Origin: Magnetococcales bacterium
GTDB taxonomy: Bacteria > Pseudomonadota > Magnetococcia > Magnetococcales > UBA8363
NCBI GenBank assembly: GCA_002753515.1
Contig: PEAK01000008.1
Span: 1 to 64,000, forward strand
Length of the DNA: 64,000 nt
Reading direction: 5' to 3'
Part shown: positions 43,173 to 53,047 of the stretch, piece after piece
How the letters are laid out: each line of letters begins with the position of its first letter
Numbering within the stretch: position 1 is the stretch's first letter
Program-made: the position numbers and the translations under genes
The notes under the pieces: model-generated
Told to the model about the DNA's origin: nothing
What the model saw: the letters and a program-made list of their open reading frames with translations, nothing else
Database searches by the model: none

Positions 43173-45182
43173 ATGATTGCGTTCATGCACACTAAATTAT
43201 CTTCATTGATGCGAAAGTTATCCCGGATTGGGACTTTCGTATGGGCGGGGTGGCTGGTTGTATTTTGCGGTCTGTTCATTCCAGATCCCGGCGCGGCTTC
43301 CACGTTGTCCGAGCAGGAACTCGGCGTTTTTCGCCATTACTTTGACGTATTGGAAGGGGGGGGACCTGTCGATGAGTTGTTGGATCGCAGTCGTTGGCCC
43401 AACAATGATGATTTGGCGTCCTATGTTGAACTGGAACTTTTATTTCATCACCGATATGGTGCCACATTGCCGCGTTTGTTGAATTTTTTAAAGCGTTGGC
43501 CCAATCATGCCCATAAAAAGCGCCTGGAAAAAATGGTTGAGGTGCGTATTGCCCACGCGGCCAGTGAGAACGATGTATTGGCGTGGTACGATCATCATCC
43601 CCCGGTTACCAAAGCGGCAAAAGTTTATTATACGCAGCTTCTCCTGGATAGAAAGCGCGTTGCCGAAGCGCAATCCATTTGGGTGAATCTATATCTGGAT
43701 GGTGTTTCTTTTCCGTCCGAATTGCTCAAGGGTGCGGCCCGTTTTGACAAACTGTTCACTCCGGCTGAACAAGAAAAACGTGCCCGGAATTTGATTCTCA
43801 AGGGGAATCATAAAACCTTGGCTCGCTTCGTCGAAAGCCTGCCCGCAGATCGGCGTGATTATTTTCTCGCCTTGGACGCGGCGACATCCGGGGATGCCAG
43901 GCAGTTTTCCAAATACCATCCGCGTTTGGAAAAGAAAGACGCCAATTCCCCTGAAATGTGGTACGCCCGCATGGAGTGGATGCGCAACAATGGATCCTTG
44001 TCCAAACTCCACACCATGTTATTGGGGCGGGAAGGTCGGTATTTGAACAGCGATGATCGTTGCACATTGCGTTTTCGCTTGGCGCGGGTTTTCTACAATG
44101 GTGATCGCCTGGACGATGCCTATGAGTTGTTGAACATGAATGTTTTGGAAAAAGGGGCGCAGTTGGAAGATTCCCTGTGGATGGCGGCTTGGTCGGCCTA
44201 CCGTTTGAACCATAAGAATCGCGCTTTGGAATTGTTCAAATTACTGGGCTCGGAGGGCAAAACCGATCAACGTCGGTCGCAGGGGGCCTGGTGGGCGGCG
44301 GAACTGTCGGTTTCCCCGGAAGAAAAACGCCTGTGGATCAATCAAGCGGCGCAGTTTCCTGACAGCTTTTACGGCTTGTTGGCTTTGGAGACCCGTGATG
44401 GGCGTTTGCCCGAGCTGCATGATCCCCAGCTCGATTGCAGCATTGTCAAAGATCCTGGCGTGCAGGGGGAGGTGCAGCGGATGCATTGGCTGCGTGAGAT
44501 TGGACGCAATTTTTATAATGGTTTGGAAATTGAAAACTTGGCGGGTCGGCGTCACCTGAGTTCTGAGGAACGATTGTGTCTGGCGACCCATACCGGTGCC
44601 TACGATTATGCCCTTAAATTGGCGCAGGAGTTAAAAGGGGGTGGCAAGCAATATTATTGGAGTGGTCTGTATCCGCTGCCGCATTGGAAACCCAGTAGCG
44701 GGTGGGAGTTGGATCCTGCGTTGATCTGGGGGACCGTACGCCAGGAGAGTACGTTTTTGCCACGTGCCCAGTCGGGGGTCCATGCCCGGGGATTGATGCA
44801 ACTCATGCCGACGACAGCCGATGAAGTGGCCAGGAAGGGATTGTTCCCCCAGGCGACACCATTTCGCTTGCATGACCCGGCATACAATCTGGCGTTGGGG
44901 CAGGCCTATTTGAAACGCATGTTGCAGGGATTTGATGGTGATCTGGTACTGGCTCTGAGCAGTTACAATGCCGGTCCCGGGCGCGGCAGGAGTTGGAGTG
45001 AGCGCCGGCGCATGGAATCGGCACTAACCTTCATAGAAAATATTCCATTCAACGAAACCCGCAACTATGTCAAATTGGTCATCAACGGGGTCGCACACTA
45101 CCAGTTGCGTCTCTACGGGAAAGGTTCCATCTGGTCCCTTGTCAACCCGGGGGCACCTGGACCTGGCAAGCTCATGATGTGA
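43173..45182 (+). CDS. Soluble-type lytic transglycosylase (Slt family)
   Basis: 669 residues from ATG 43173 (weak ribosome site; 43185 or 43209 are alternatives). An N-terminal hydrophobic segment (GTFVWAGWLVVFCGLFIPDPGAAS) is a signal peptide, then a long helical superhelix region as in Slt70 (about 50-490). The C-terminal catalytic domain has the lysozyme-like glutamate in WGTVRQESTFLP and SGVHARGLMQLMPTTADE, plus LALSSYNAGPGR. It cleaves peptidoglycan glycan strands to form 1,6-anhydro ends. It starts 16 bases after ftsY and is probably in the same operon. Confidence 0.94.
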   Translation: MIAFMHTKLSSLMRKLSRIGTFVWAGWLVVFCGLFIPDPGAASTLSEQELGVFRHYFDVLEGGGPVDELLDRSRWPNNDDLASYVELELLFHHRYGATLPRLLNFLKRWPNHAHKKRLEKMVEVRIAHAASENDVLAWYDHHPPVTKAAKVYYTQLLLDRKRVAEAQSIWVNLYLDGVSFPSELLKGAARFDKLFTPAEQEKRARNLILKGNHKTLARFVESLPADRRDYFLALDAATSGDARQFSKYHPRLEKKDANSPEMWYARMEWMRNNGSLSKLHTMLLGREGRYLNSDDRCTLRFRLARVFYNGDRLDDAYELLNMNVLEKGAQLEDSLWMAAWSAYRLNHKNRALELFKLLGSEGKTDQRRSQGAWWAAELSVSPEEKRLWINQAAQFPDSFYGLLALETRDGRLPELHDPQLDCSIVKDPGVQGEVQRMHWLREIGRNFYNGLEIENLAGRRHLSSEERLCLATHTGAYDYALKLAQELKGGGKQYYWSGLYPLPHWKPSSGWELDPALIWGTVRQESTFLPRAQSGVHARGLMQLMPTTADEVARKGLFPQATPFRLHDPAYNLALGQAYLKRMLQGFDGDLVLALSSYNAGPGRGRSWSERRRMESALTFIENIPFNETRNYVKLVINGVAHYQLRLYGKGSIWSLVNPGAPGPGKLMM

Positions 45183-45233
45183 AGAAAAGGGGATGAAGAG
45201 GGTGGGTTCTGAATGTTTCTTTGGAGATCCGCT

Positions 45234-45500
45234 TTATTCCCCCTCCTGAGCCAAGGCGCGTTCCGCGTGTTCTGCATACACCTGCCAGGCTTGTAGTGGC
45301 AGATTCATGATTGCCTCCTCTTCGATATCCCGTAGTCGTTCTGGATTGAGCAAATCGGCGGTCATGGCGCCACTGCCATCCAGCGCTGCTGTGAAACGGA
45401 TGGCAAGCCCCGTTGGCCGGTGCGTTGCTGTTTTGCTGAACAGGTCGATGTGCCAATCGTTTTCATCTACGAGGATCTGTTCTGGCATGGGTTTTCTCAT
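45234..45500 (-). CDS. Small conserved-looking protein coupled to a chemoreceptor
   Basis: 88 residues, not recognised. Its ATG overlaps the stop of the chemoreceptor gene (ATGA, 45497-45500), indicating translational coupling. The sequence is acidic with an alternating hydrophobic pattern ([35 protein letters not shown]) suggesting beta strands. No signal or membrane helix. Coupling suggests a role with the receptor, for example as a small partner. Confidence 0.65.
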   Translation of the reverse strand: MRKPMPEQILVDENDWHIDLFSKTATHRPTGLAIRFTAALDGSGAMTADLLNPERLRDIEEEAIMNLPLQAWQVYAEHAERALAQEGE

Positions 45501-48262
45501 GAAACCCCCTTTTCTTTCAAGAATGGGGCATAGGCCATGTCGACTTTACAAATATGATGGTTGAGCCAAGCTTTTACAAAAAATAACAAATCGACCGCAG
45601 AAGAAAAATCACCCTTTTCAAACTCTCCAACAATCGATGTAAGTTGAGACACGAGATTGCGGTGTTCGCTGATATGCGCGGCTGTCTGCGGATAGCGATG
45701 TTGCTCGAAGAGTTGTTCTTCGCGATTGAAATGAAATTCGGTGTAGTGGAAAAGTTCCGTCAATAGATCACGGATGGCTTGTTTGCTTTGCCCTTGGGAC
45801 ATGGCGGCGTGAAGTTTGTTGGCCATCTCGACCAGGGTTCGATGATCCTTGTCGATATCGCGTAATCCCACGATTAAACGATTACTCCATGCGAAGAAGG
45901 GATCGATAACGGCATCTTCGCCATCTTTCTGGAGGTACAAGGAATCCACCAAAGCAAATATTTCTTTTTGTTTCTCCATGAAAGGGGGGATTTCGGCCAT
46001 GGCGGCATTTTGATCCATAGCGGCGATTTGCCCCGCCTGGGCATACCATTGTGTATGCGAGGTGGCCAGATTTTGGAAGAGGGGTTGCTGAGCCAGACGG
46101 CCATGGATGTTTTGTTGCAGCCATTTTCCCAGGGTGGTTGTTTCGGGTTCGGGAAGGTGTGTGTCCTCCCGGGAGATACGTCCTGCAATAATCCCATCCA
46201 GAGATCCAACGAGAGCTAGGCATTCCCTTTTGATGGAACGGACATTGAAAAGGGGTTCGCCAAAGTCAAGTTTTGCCTGGGCGGCATAGAGGGAATTGGT
46301 CATTTCCTGCAACACCGTACCCAAGCGGTCAAACTGTTCGGCGGACAATTTCATGGAATTGGCGGTATTTTTGGCTTGACCCAGGCTTTCATTGACGGTC
46401 AGGGCCACCTGCTCGGTGGCGTTCATGGATTCCAGGATGGAATGGGCGTGATCCAAGGCTGCATTGCTGTCATCTGCTGCGGCGGCTGCGGCTGAAGCAA
46501 CCCCTTGAGCGGCACTGGCGACTTCGGAAGTTCCGATAGCGGCCTCTGAGGCGGCACGGGCGACATCCTGGGCGGCGACATTGAGTTCCTGGGCGTTGCG
46601 TGTCACTTCGGCGGCGGCATCCGAGACCTGATTGATGGCATCGGAGATGGACTGGACGACACTGGCTTGTTCATCGACCGACAGGTTGATCTCCATGTTG
46701 GTTCGGTTGATCCGTTCCATGGCGGAAACGATTTCCGTGTTGGCTTTGGTCACGTTTTTCGTGTGGCTCTGGATCGTTTTATTTTGACTGTGAATCATTC
46801 GGGTCGCTTCGGCGGTTTGTCGCGCCAGTTCTTTGACCTCGTTGGCGACTACTGCAAAACCTTTTCCCGCATCCCCTGCCCCGGCGGCTTCGATGGAGGC
46901 GTTGAGGGCCAGCATGTTGGTTTGTTCGGCGATATCGGTGATGACTTCGACGATATGGCTGATTTGCCGCGCCGATTGCGCCAGTTGGTCCATGACCTCC
47001 TGCGTACTTTTGGCATGATTGAATGCCTGCTGCGATTCTTTGCTGGCCCGCTGGCAGCGAATACGGACATCGTTGAGAGCCTCGGTGACCTCCTTGACCG
47101 ACACACTGACGTTACGGACGGCGCCGTCCACACTGGCCAGATTTTGGTTGACGCCGCCAATATTGGCGGTAATTTCTTCGGCGGCTGCCGCCATGGTGGA
47201 AATATTAACGCTGGTTTGTTCCACACCGGCAGCGATATTCGACACATTTTCCGACACCTGATGGGTGGCAATGGAGATATTGCCAATATTTTCCGTAGCC
47301 TGGGAAATGGCTCCCTTCACCTCGGATATTTCCCGGAATAAAACGTCATTTTGAGCGGACACCGTACCGACGACATCATGGGAGGAGTTGGCGTCGGTAT
47401 TGATGATATGTCGCACATTCAGCAGTTCGGCGGCACCTGCGGTGATGCTGCTGGAGTTGAGGGCGATCAGTCCCATCAAGCGGGTTGTGGCAGAGACCAT
47501 GGCATTGATTTTTCGACCGATGTCACTGATTTCATCTTTCATGCCTTCGACGTTAACGCGTGCGGACATGTCGCCGCTTTCCAGGGCTTCCACGACGGGT
47601 GCGATGCGTTTCAGGGAGCGTTCCAGCGAGCGTACCAGTACCCAGCCCAGGAGAACGACCAGGATGCACGCCAAGGTCATGGCGATGGTGATACCATTAC
47701 GAAAATTGGCAAAACTCGTTTCAACGTCTTTCTGGAGCTGCGTGACCAATTCCAGGCGATTGCTGACGAAAGGGGCGAGAATTTTTTGCAGGGCGTCCGA
47801 TTCCCGGTCGAATTCGGGCATGAGTGGATTGCCTTTTTCTGGACCGCCGGCAACATAGGCTTTGGCCATTGTTTGGCCTTGGGAATAATAACTGGCGAAG
47901 CGGGTGGTGAGTAGGTCCAGGGTTGTGTGCAGCTCGGGATCGGTTTCCTTGGGGATGCGTTGGCGGATTTCCTGGATGGCGTCTGCGAACTGTTTGGCAC
48001 TTTTTTCCGCCTCATTAAAACCGTCATTCAACCCGTTCAAACCGCGTGTGGCGGAGATGTCGGATAAGAATTGTTGGACATTGACCATGCTTTTTTCCAT
48101 GGTTTTGGCCAAAAAAGCGGGTGCGATCCCCTGTTCCTGTATTTTGGTCGTGGCCGAGGTTACCTTTTGACTGGCAATGATGGACCAGACGGTAATTCCC
48201 AGCAGGAACAACACGGGCACTGCCAGGGAAAGGATGATTTTTTGCTTGAAAGTGCTATTCAT
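45497..48262 (-). CDS. Chemoreceptor with CZB-like and hemerythrin domains
   Basis: 921 residues: N-terminal membrane helix, a periplasmic four-helix-type domain (about 35-190), second helix ([21 protein letters not shown]), HAMP and a signalling domain with [23 protein letters not shown]. After it a CZB-like region has lost its Cys (TTTLGKW instead of CxLGKW), then a bacteriohemerythrin domain (about 785-915): [62 protein letters not shown], with the full His/Glu/Asp di-iron set. Hemerythrin binds oxygen, so aerotaxis is inferred. Translationally coupled to the small gene downstream. Confidence 0.93.
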   Translation of the reverse strand: MNSTFKQKIILSLAVPVLFLLGITVWSIIASQKVTSATTKIQEQGIAPAFLAKTMEKSMVNVQQFLSDISATRGLNGLNDGFNEAEKSAKQFADAIQEIRQRIPKETDPELHTTLDLLTTRFASYYSQGQTMAKAYVAGGPEKGNPLMPEFDRESDALQKILAPFVSNRLELVTQLQKDVETSFANFRNGITIAMTLACILVVLLGWVLVRSLERSLKRIAPVVEALESGDMSARVNVEGMKDEISDIGRKINAMVSATTRLMGLIALNSSSITAGAAELLNVRHIINTDANSSHDVVGTVSAQNDVLFREISEVKGAISQATENIGNISIATHQVSENVSNIAAGVEQTSVNISTMAAAAEEITANIGGVNQNLASVDGAVRNVSVSVKEVTEALNDVRIRCQRASKESQQAFNHAKSTQEVMDQLAQSARQISHIVEVITDIAEQTNMLALNASIEAAGAGDAGKGFAVVANEVKELARQTAEATRMIHSQNKTIQSHTKNVTKANTEIVSAMERINRTNMEINLSVDEQASVVQSISDAINQVSDAAAEVTRNAQELNVAAQDVARAASEAAIGTSEVASAAQGVASAAAAAADDSNAALDHAHSILESMNATEQVALTVNESLGQAKNTANSMKLSAEQFDRLGTVLQEMTNSLYAAQAKLDFGEPLFNVRSIKRECLALVGSLDGIIAGRISREDTHLPEPETTTLGKWLQQNIHGRLAQQPLFQNLATSHTQWYAQAGQIAAMDQNAAMAEIPPFMEKQKEIFALVDSLYLQKDGEDAVIDPFFAWSNRLIVGLRDIDKDHRTLVEMANKLHAAMSQGQSKQAIRDLLTELFHYTEFHFNREEQLFEQHRYPQTAAHISEHRNLVSQLTSIVGEFEKGDFSSAVDLLFFVKAWLNHHICKVDMAYAPFLKEKGVS

Positions 48263-48342
48263 GGTCTGGGTAACCTGATTTTTCAGCTATTTTGTTTGAC
48301 TATGGTGCCGTCCTTAGGCCGTGACGAAACCGATGGTTGCTG

Positions 48343-49050
48343 TTATCCATCCCGCCTGCCGAACAAGGAACTGCCGATTCGCACCAGGGTTGCCCCTTCT
48401 TCGATGGCTACTTCAAAATCGTGACTCATTCCCATGGAGAGGGTATCCATGGAGACTCCAGGAATGGCCATGGCGTGGGTGCTACGCGCCAATTCGGCCA
48501 GGGTTTGGAAAAAGGGTCGGGATTGTTGGGGGTCTTCGGTGAAGGGGGGAACAGTCATCAAACCTTGTAGCGACAGGTGTGGCAACTGGGCTACTTCCCT
48601 TGCGACCTTTGGCAGATCCACGGGATGCAATCCCGACTTTTGTTTTTCACCGCCGACATTGACCTGGAGCAACACCGGCATGATCCGATCTTCCGGCATG
48701 CGGCGATTGATCTCTTGGGCCAGTTCCACGGAATCGACGCTCTGGATCATCTGAAACAGTTGCACGGCCCATTTCACCTTGTTGCGCTGCAAGGGTCCGA
48801 TCAGGTGCCATTGCAGGCCGGGTTGTTGAACCCGGGCCATTTTTTCGCGGGCTTCCTGGACCCGGTTTTCGCCGAACAACGAATGTCCCGCTATGGCGAC
48901 CTGATCGACCATTTCGGCAGGGTGGGTTTTGGATACGGCGACGAGTTGTACCGAACCGGGGTCGCGTCCAACGTTAAGACAGGCTTGCCGCATGGCTTGT
49001 CGGATTGCGAGGAGGGGGGATACAAAACGATTCACTTTAAACTGCCCCAC
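48343..49050 (-). CDS. yggS: YggS/PLPBP-family pyridoxal phosphate homeostasis protein
   Basis: 235 residues, the normal length. The PLP-barrel features are visible: VQLVAVSKTHP with the PLP lysine, LFGENRVQEAREKM, WHLIGPLQRNKVKWA, QVNVGGEKQKSGL, GVSMDTLSMGMSHDFEVAIEEGATLVRIGSSLFG. It binds pyridoxal phosphate without known enzymatic activity and balances vitamin B6 and amino-acid pools. Usually near proC or the yggT operon; here it is a lone gene. Confidence 0.95.
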   Translation of the reverse strand: MGQFKVNRFVSPLLAIRQAMRQACLNVGRDPGSVQLVAVSKTHPAEMVDQVAIAGHSLFGENRVQEAREKMARVQQPGLQWHLIGPLQRNKVKWAVQLFQMIQSVDSVELAQEINRRMPEDRIMPVLLQVNVGGEKQKSGLHPVDLPKVAREVAQLPHLSLQGLMTVPPFTEDPQQSRPFFQTLAELARSTHAMAIPGVSMDTLSMGMSHDFEVAIEEGATLVRIGSSLFGRRDG

Positions 49051-49141
49051 ATTTGCCTGAAAGGTACCGCTTCGCGATCAAGTTTGCTTGGTCGATCGGG
49101 ATGTCGTCAAGCATTTGTACTTGAAGCTTTGTCAATTTCGA

Positions 49142-49170
49142 TTGAACTGTGGCAAAAGTGCTGCTACTAT
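49142..49170 (+). promoter_or_regulatory. Candidate sigma-70 promoter for the Bax1-type gene
   Basis: TTGAAC (49142-49147) and TACTAT (49165-49170) are separated by 17 bases, a good housekeeping arrangement. Transcription would begin around 49177 with a 5' leader of about 110 bases before the ATG at 49288. The 237-base gap has no other gene. Confidence 0.45.
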
Positions 49171-49287
49171 CAACAGTTCTTAAGAGTATGTTAACGTTTA
49201 ATCTTTAGACGCTTTCTTTGTTCCATCAAGAACCCACGTCAAATGTATTTTAAACGAAATCAGAAGGATCTACAAGGAGTTGCCATC

Positions 49288-49980
49288 ATGAACGAAGACC
49301 GTAAATTTCCAATTCCCATGGGTTCCCAAACGAACGCTCAGGTACAGCACGGTGATTTGGCTGTGGACCAGAGCGTGGTGACCTACATCAAGCAGGTTTA
49401 CGCCCTGTTGGCCGCCAGTCTCGTTGTGGCTGTCGCTGCCGGTTACGTGGGCATGACGCTGCCGTTTCCCCGGGAACACCCCTATATCCTCATGGCCATC
49501 GCGTTGGGTGCCCTGTTTTTGGCTATGGCGGTGAAAAATGCAGCGACGCTGTTTCTTTTCACCGGTATCTCCGGACTCAGTATCGGACCCATCATCGCCA
49601 TCTACGTTGGTGCCGGGCTTTCCCATATCGTCGGACAAGCCATGTTCCTCACCGGTGCCATCTTTTTCAGCCTCACCTTTTATGCCATGACCACCAAAAA
49701 AGATTTATCCGTTCTGAGTGGCATGGCCTTCGCTGGGCTCATTGTCATTCTGGTCGGTGGTCTCATCAACCTGTTTTTGCACTCCTCGGCGGTGGGCTTT
49801 GCCCTTTCCGCCGTTGGCGCTCTGGTGTTCTCTGGCTATATCCTGTTTGAAACCCAGGGCTTGAAGCGGGAACCGTGGGTGGTTGCGCCATCGGTGGCCG
49901 CATTGCAAATGTATCTCAATGTCGTCAATCTTTTCTTGTCACTGCTGCGTCTTCTGGGTGCCATCGAAGGCAAGGATTGA
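49288..49980 (+). CDS. Bax inhibitor-1 (YccA/YbhL) family membrane protein
   Basis: 230 residues from ATG 49288, with AAGGAG upstream; the track start is 15 codons longer. About seven membrane helices: YALLAASLVVAVAAGYVGM, YILMAIALGALFLAMAV, LFLFTGISGLSIGPIIAIYVG, MFLTGAIFFSLTFYAM, LSGMAFAGLIVILVGGLINLF, and the C-terminal LSAVGALVFSGYILFETQ. The family (TMBIM, Bax1-I) includes FtsH-modulating YccA and predicted calcium or ion leak channels. Followed by a GC-rich hairpin. Confidence 0.93.
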   Translation: MNEDRKFPIPMGSQTNAQVQHGDLAVDQSVVTYIKQVYALLAASLVVAVAAGYVGMTLPFPREHPYILMAIALGALFLAMAVKNAATLFLFTGISGLSIGPIIAIYVGAGLSHIVGQAMFLTGAIFFSLTFYAMTTKKDLSVLSGMAFAGLIVILVGGLINLFLHSSAVGFALSAVGALVFSGYILFETQGLKREPWVVAPSVAALQMYLNVVNLFLSLLRLLGAIEGKD

Positions 49981-49992
49981 TCCTCATTCCAA

Positions 49993-50017
49993 GGGGGAGG
50001 GGTGTTTCCCTTCCCCC
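49993..50017 (+). terminator. GC-rich hairpin after the Bax1-type gene
   Basis: GGGGGAGGGG-TGTTT-CCCTTCCCCC forms a 10-bp stem with a single G-T pair. No clear T-run follows (ATTCG), so it may end transcription only weakly. It sits just after the gene stop at 49980. Confidence 0.45.
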
Positions 50018-50055
50018 ATTCGTACCGGTACGGCAGGATTGATCGTCGGTGAACC

Positions 50056-50616
50056 ATGGCCTCTTTTGAGTTGACTACGGATAGTGCCCAAAGGCTTCAG
50101 TACGCAACTGCCTTGCTCCAGAAACACGGTTGGAGTCCGCAACAGGGTCCGGCTTTGGTGGTCCTCGGGGCGGAACAACGGATGTTTGGCTTGGGTGGGG
50201 CATTTCCCCCGGAAGGTTGGCCCATCTCTACCGGGGAGGCCGGATTCGGCAATGTGGTGGACAGTGGTCGGACACCCACCGGCCTGCATCGTATTTGCGC
50301 CTGCATCGGCGATGGGGCACCCATTGGCATGGTGTTTAAAAGCCGGGAGCCCACTGGGGAGATCGTCTCGCCCGCCGGGGCGTTGGACGGCGATTTCATC
50401 ACGACACGTATCCTTTGGCTAGAGGGGATGGAGGAGGGTGTCAACCGTGGTCCGGGCGTGGATAGCCGGGAGCGCTACATCTACATCCATGGCACGCCGC
50501 ATGTCCATCAACTTGGTCAGCCCGTTTCCAAGGGGTGCGTCCGCATGGATGACCGGGATGTGATGACCCTGTATCCTTTGGTTTCTCTGCATACGCCGGT
50601 TCTCATCCTGGCCTGA
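50056..50616 (+). CDS. L,D-transpeptidase (YkuD domain)
   Basis: 186 residues. The catalytic motif is present as YIHGTPHVHQLGQPVSKGCVRM, with the active cysteine in SKGC and HGT upstream. YkuD enzymes form 3-3 peptidoglycan cross-links or attach lipoproteins. This protein lacks an obvious signal peptide, so it may be cytoplasmic-looking or use an atypical start; it resembles ErfK-like short domains with an N-terminal beta-rich part. It lies 56 bases before the PerM-type gene on the same strand. Confidence 0.87.
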   Translation: MASFELTTDSAQRLQYATALLQKHGWSPQQGPALVVLGAEQRMFGLGGAFPPEGWPISTGEAGFGNVVDSGRTPTGLHRICACIGDGAPIGMVFKSREPTGEIVSPAGALDGDFITTRILWLEGMEEGVNRGPGVDSRERYIYIHGTPHVHQLGQPVSKGCVRMDDRDVMTLYPLVSLHTPVLILA

Positions 50617-50672
50617 TGAGCCGGGTGGTGGTACGCGACCCCCTCCTTGCCAAATGAACGGATTGGTTGCTC

Positions 50673-51737
50673 ATGTCCGAGCTTTTCGACACGATTGTAC
50701 ATCGTTTGGGTAATCCCCAAATCAGCGGTTTGATCCTGGCCATGCTTCTGGCTGTGGGCGGGGTTTCCTTTTTCGGGCAATCGCTGGCCCCCTATTTGAC
50801 CGCCATGATCCTGGCCTACCTGCTGGAGGGGGTGATTCGTTTGTTGATCAGGATTCACCTGCCACGCATGCTGGCCGTTATTATCGTGTTCAGCCTGTTT
50901 TTCTTTCTTCTCAATATGATGTTGTTCGTGGTCTTTCCCACCCTGGTGCGCGAATTAATGCGCATCTCCCAGGAAATCCCTCATATTACGCAAACCGTCA
51001 AGACGTTGATGATCAAATTTGGGGAATCGCTGTCCGGTTGGGTGGATCCCTCTTTTACGGAAAATATTCTTCTCAATCTGGTGGAACGGTCCCAACAATT
51101 GGTCGGTTATTCCATCACCTTTCTGCTCCAGGGATTGCCCGGGGTCATTTCAGTACTCATTTATTTGGTATTGGTTCCGTTTTTGGTGTTCTTTTTCATG
51201 AAGGACAAAGAATTGCTCCTCCAATCGTTTATCCGCTACATGCCGAAAAATCGCGACCTGATCAATCGCGTCCTGGTCGATGTGGATACGGCGGTGGGGG
51301 GCTATGTTCGTGGCAAGGTGTGGGAATTGTTTTTAATTGGCGGAACCGCCTATGCCGCTTTCCTGATTATTGGTTTTAAATATTCGTTTCTCGTCGGATT
51401 TTTGACCGGAATTTCCGTATTGATCCCCATACTTGGAATGGTGGTGGTCGCCTTGCCGGTGATTGTCCTGGGCGTATTTCAGTGGGGGCTGACCCTGGAT
51501 GCCATCCAGCCGTTGGTTATTTATTCGGTGATCCAACTGGTCGATGGCAATATTTTGGGTCCGATGATCTTGGGGGAGACCGTCAAGGTTCATCCGACGA
51601 CCATCATGTTGGCGGTGTTGTTTTTTGGATCCATCTGGGGGCTTTCCGGTGTTTTTTTTGCGGTTCCCTTGTGGGTGCTTCTGAAAAGCGTATTGGACGC
51701 CATTTTGTTTTCTGAAGAAAGTGGCGGACTTGCCTGA
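50673..51737 (+). CDS. AI-2E/PerM family transporter
   Basis: 354 residues from ATG 50673 (the track TTG adds two). About eight membrane helices are visible: LILAMLLAVGGVSFFGQSLAPYLTAMILAYLLE, MLAVIIVFSLFFFLLNMMLFVVFP, GLPGVISVLIYLVLVPFLVFFFM, FLIGGTAYAAFLIIGF, ILGMVVVALPVIVLGVFQ, MLAVLFFGSIWGLSGVFFAVPLWVLL. Members include TqsA (AI-2 export) and PerM, many with Na+/H+ exchange or uncharacterised roles. Its stop overlaps the RsmB GTG start by 17 bases, giving tight coupling. Confidence 0.92.
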   Translation: MSELFDTIVHRLGNPQISGLILAMLLAVGGVSFFGQSLAPYLTAMILAYLLEGVIRLLIRIHLPRMLAVIIVFSLFFFLLNMMLFVVFPTLVRELMRISQEIPHITQTVKTLMIKFGESLSGWVDPSFTENILLNLVERSQQLVGYSITFLLQGLPGVISVLIYLVLVPFLVFFFMKDKELLLQSFIRYMPKNRDLINRVLVDVDTAVGGYVRGKVWELFLIGGTAYAAFLIIGFKYSFLVGFLTGISVLIPILGMVVVALPVIVLGVFQWGLTLDAIQPLVIYSVIQLVDGNILGPMILGETVKVHPTTIMLAVLFFGSIWGLSGVFFAVPLWVLLKSVLDAILFSEESGGLA

Positions 51738-53031
51738 TCATTCGGCCATCATTCCGGGAACGGGGGAGAGGGAGATCGCCGTGGCGGGCCAACTCCTGGA
51801 ACGCGTGTTTTCCTCGCGTCAGGCGGCGGATCGCATCCTTGATCACCATTTTCGTGCCGAACACACGGGCCAGCTTGAGCGTCGGCGCTTGGGGGCCCTG
51901 GTGTATGGGGTGTTGCGTCATCGGAGTTTGTTGCAGGCGGAATGCGAGCATTATTTCCCCGAGGTGCCCCCCGGGTCTGCTGTTTTGGCTGCCATGGCAT
52001 TGGTCATGTTGGCACGGGGGTCCGGCGTTGTTCTGGATCCGCCGTGGCCACCGCCGCTGGCCAAACTGGCCCAAGTGGAAGATCCTTGGCCGCAGGATCT
52101 CTTGCCGCCATGGATCAAGGTTTCTTTACCCCAGTGGATTTGGCAACATTGGTCGGCCAGGTTTGGTGGCAGCGAAACCGAAGCGCTGATGCAATGCATG
52201 AATACAGCGGCTACGGTCGATGTGCGCGTCAACATCGGCAAAACAACACGGGATGCGGTGTTGGAACAGTTGCGTTCTTTGGGTGTGCGAGCCGAACCCA
52301 CCCCTTTTTCACCCGATGGTTGCCGCCTGGAAGGGCATCCCGCCTTGGTGGATCACCCCTCTTGGCGTCAGGGATTCCTGGAGGTCCAGGATGAGGGGAG
52401 TCAGATCATCAGTCACTTGGTCGCGCCCAAGCCGGGTATGACGGTGGTTGATTTTTGTGCCGGAGCCGGGGGTAAAACGTTGCATATGGCGGCGTTGATG
52501 CGGGATCGTGGGCGGATCTGGGCGGTGGATACCGAGGTGGAACGGATCCGTCGCATGCAGCCCAGGATCAAACGTGGCGGCATCCGTTCGATCCGTACCC
52601 TGGTGGTACGTCACGAAGGGGATGCGGGATTAAAAAAATTGTTCCAGGGGGCCGAGCGCGTTTTGGTCGATGTTCCCTGTAGCGCCACGGGTACGTTACG
52701 GCGCAATCCCGAGATCAAATGGCGTTTGACCCCGGATCAATTGGAAACCTATCATTTGCGTCAGTGTGCCATTATACAGGCCGCTTCCCGTCTGGTTGCC
52801 CCGCGAGGACGTTTGATCTACGCCACCTGTTCCCTCATGGAGCGGGAGAATGAAGCCGTGGTCCAGGGGTTTTTAGCGGAGAATCGCAATTTCCGCCCCG
52901 TGTCTCCGCAAACTATTTCCACCCTGGGGGCTTTGCAAAGGTTGCTACCGCCTTCGCCTTTTTTTACTCTTCTACCCCATCGCACCGGGACGGACGGTTT
53001 TTTTGCCGCCATCCTCGAACGTCAATCTTGA
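51721..53031 (+). CDS. rsmB: 16S rRNA m5C967 methyltransferase RsmB
   Basis: 436 residues starting at GTG 51721. N-terminal NusB-like RNA-binding part (VAGQLLERVFSSRQAADRILDHHF), then a Rossmann methyltransferase: VDFCAGAGGKTLHMAALM, VDTEVERIRRMQPRIKRGG, VLVDVPCSATGTLRRNPEIKW with one catalytic Cys and YATCSLMERENEAVV with the second. Methylates C967 of 16S rRNA. The start lies inside the end of the PerM-type gene, and purH begins 16 bases after the stop. Confidence 0.95.
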   Translation: MADLPDHSAIIPGTGEREIAVAGQLLERVFSSRQAADRILDHHFRAEHTGQLERRRLGALVYGVLRHRSLLQAECEHYFPEVPPGSAVLAAMALVMLARGSGVVLDPPWPPPLAKLAQVEDPWPQDLLPPWIKVSLPQWIWQHWSARFGGSETEALMQCMNTAATVDVRVNIGKTTRDAVLEQLRSLGVRAEPTPFSPDGCRLEGHPALVDHPSWRQGFLEVQDEGSQIISHLVAPKPGMTVVDFCAGAGGKTLHMAALMRDRGRIWAVDTEVERIRRMQPRIKRGGIRSIRTLVVRHEGDAGLKKLFQGAERVLVDVPCSATGTLRRNPEIKWRLTPDQLETYHLRQCAIIQAASRLVAPRGRLIYATCSLMERENEAVVQGFLAENRNFRPVSPQTISTLGALQRLLPPSPFFTLLPHRTGTDGFFAAILERQS

Positions 53032-53047
53032 TTGGGAATTGCCATCC

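Noticed and set aside
41777-43303. 508-residue minus-strand ORF
   Set aside because: Antisense to the thioredoxin-fold and ftsY genes, which have clear motifs; no family resemblance.
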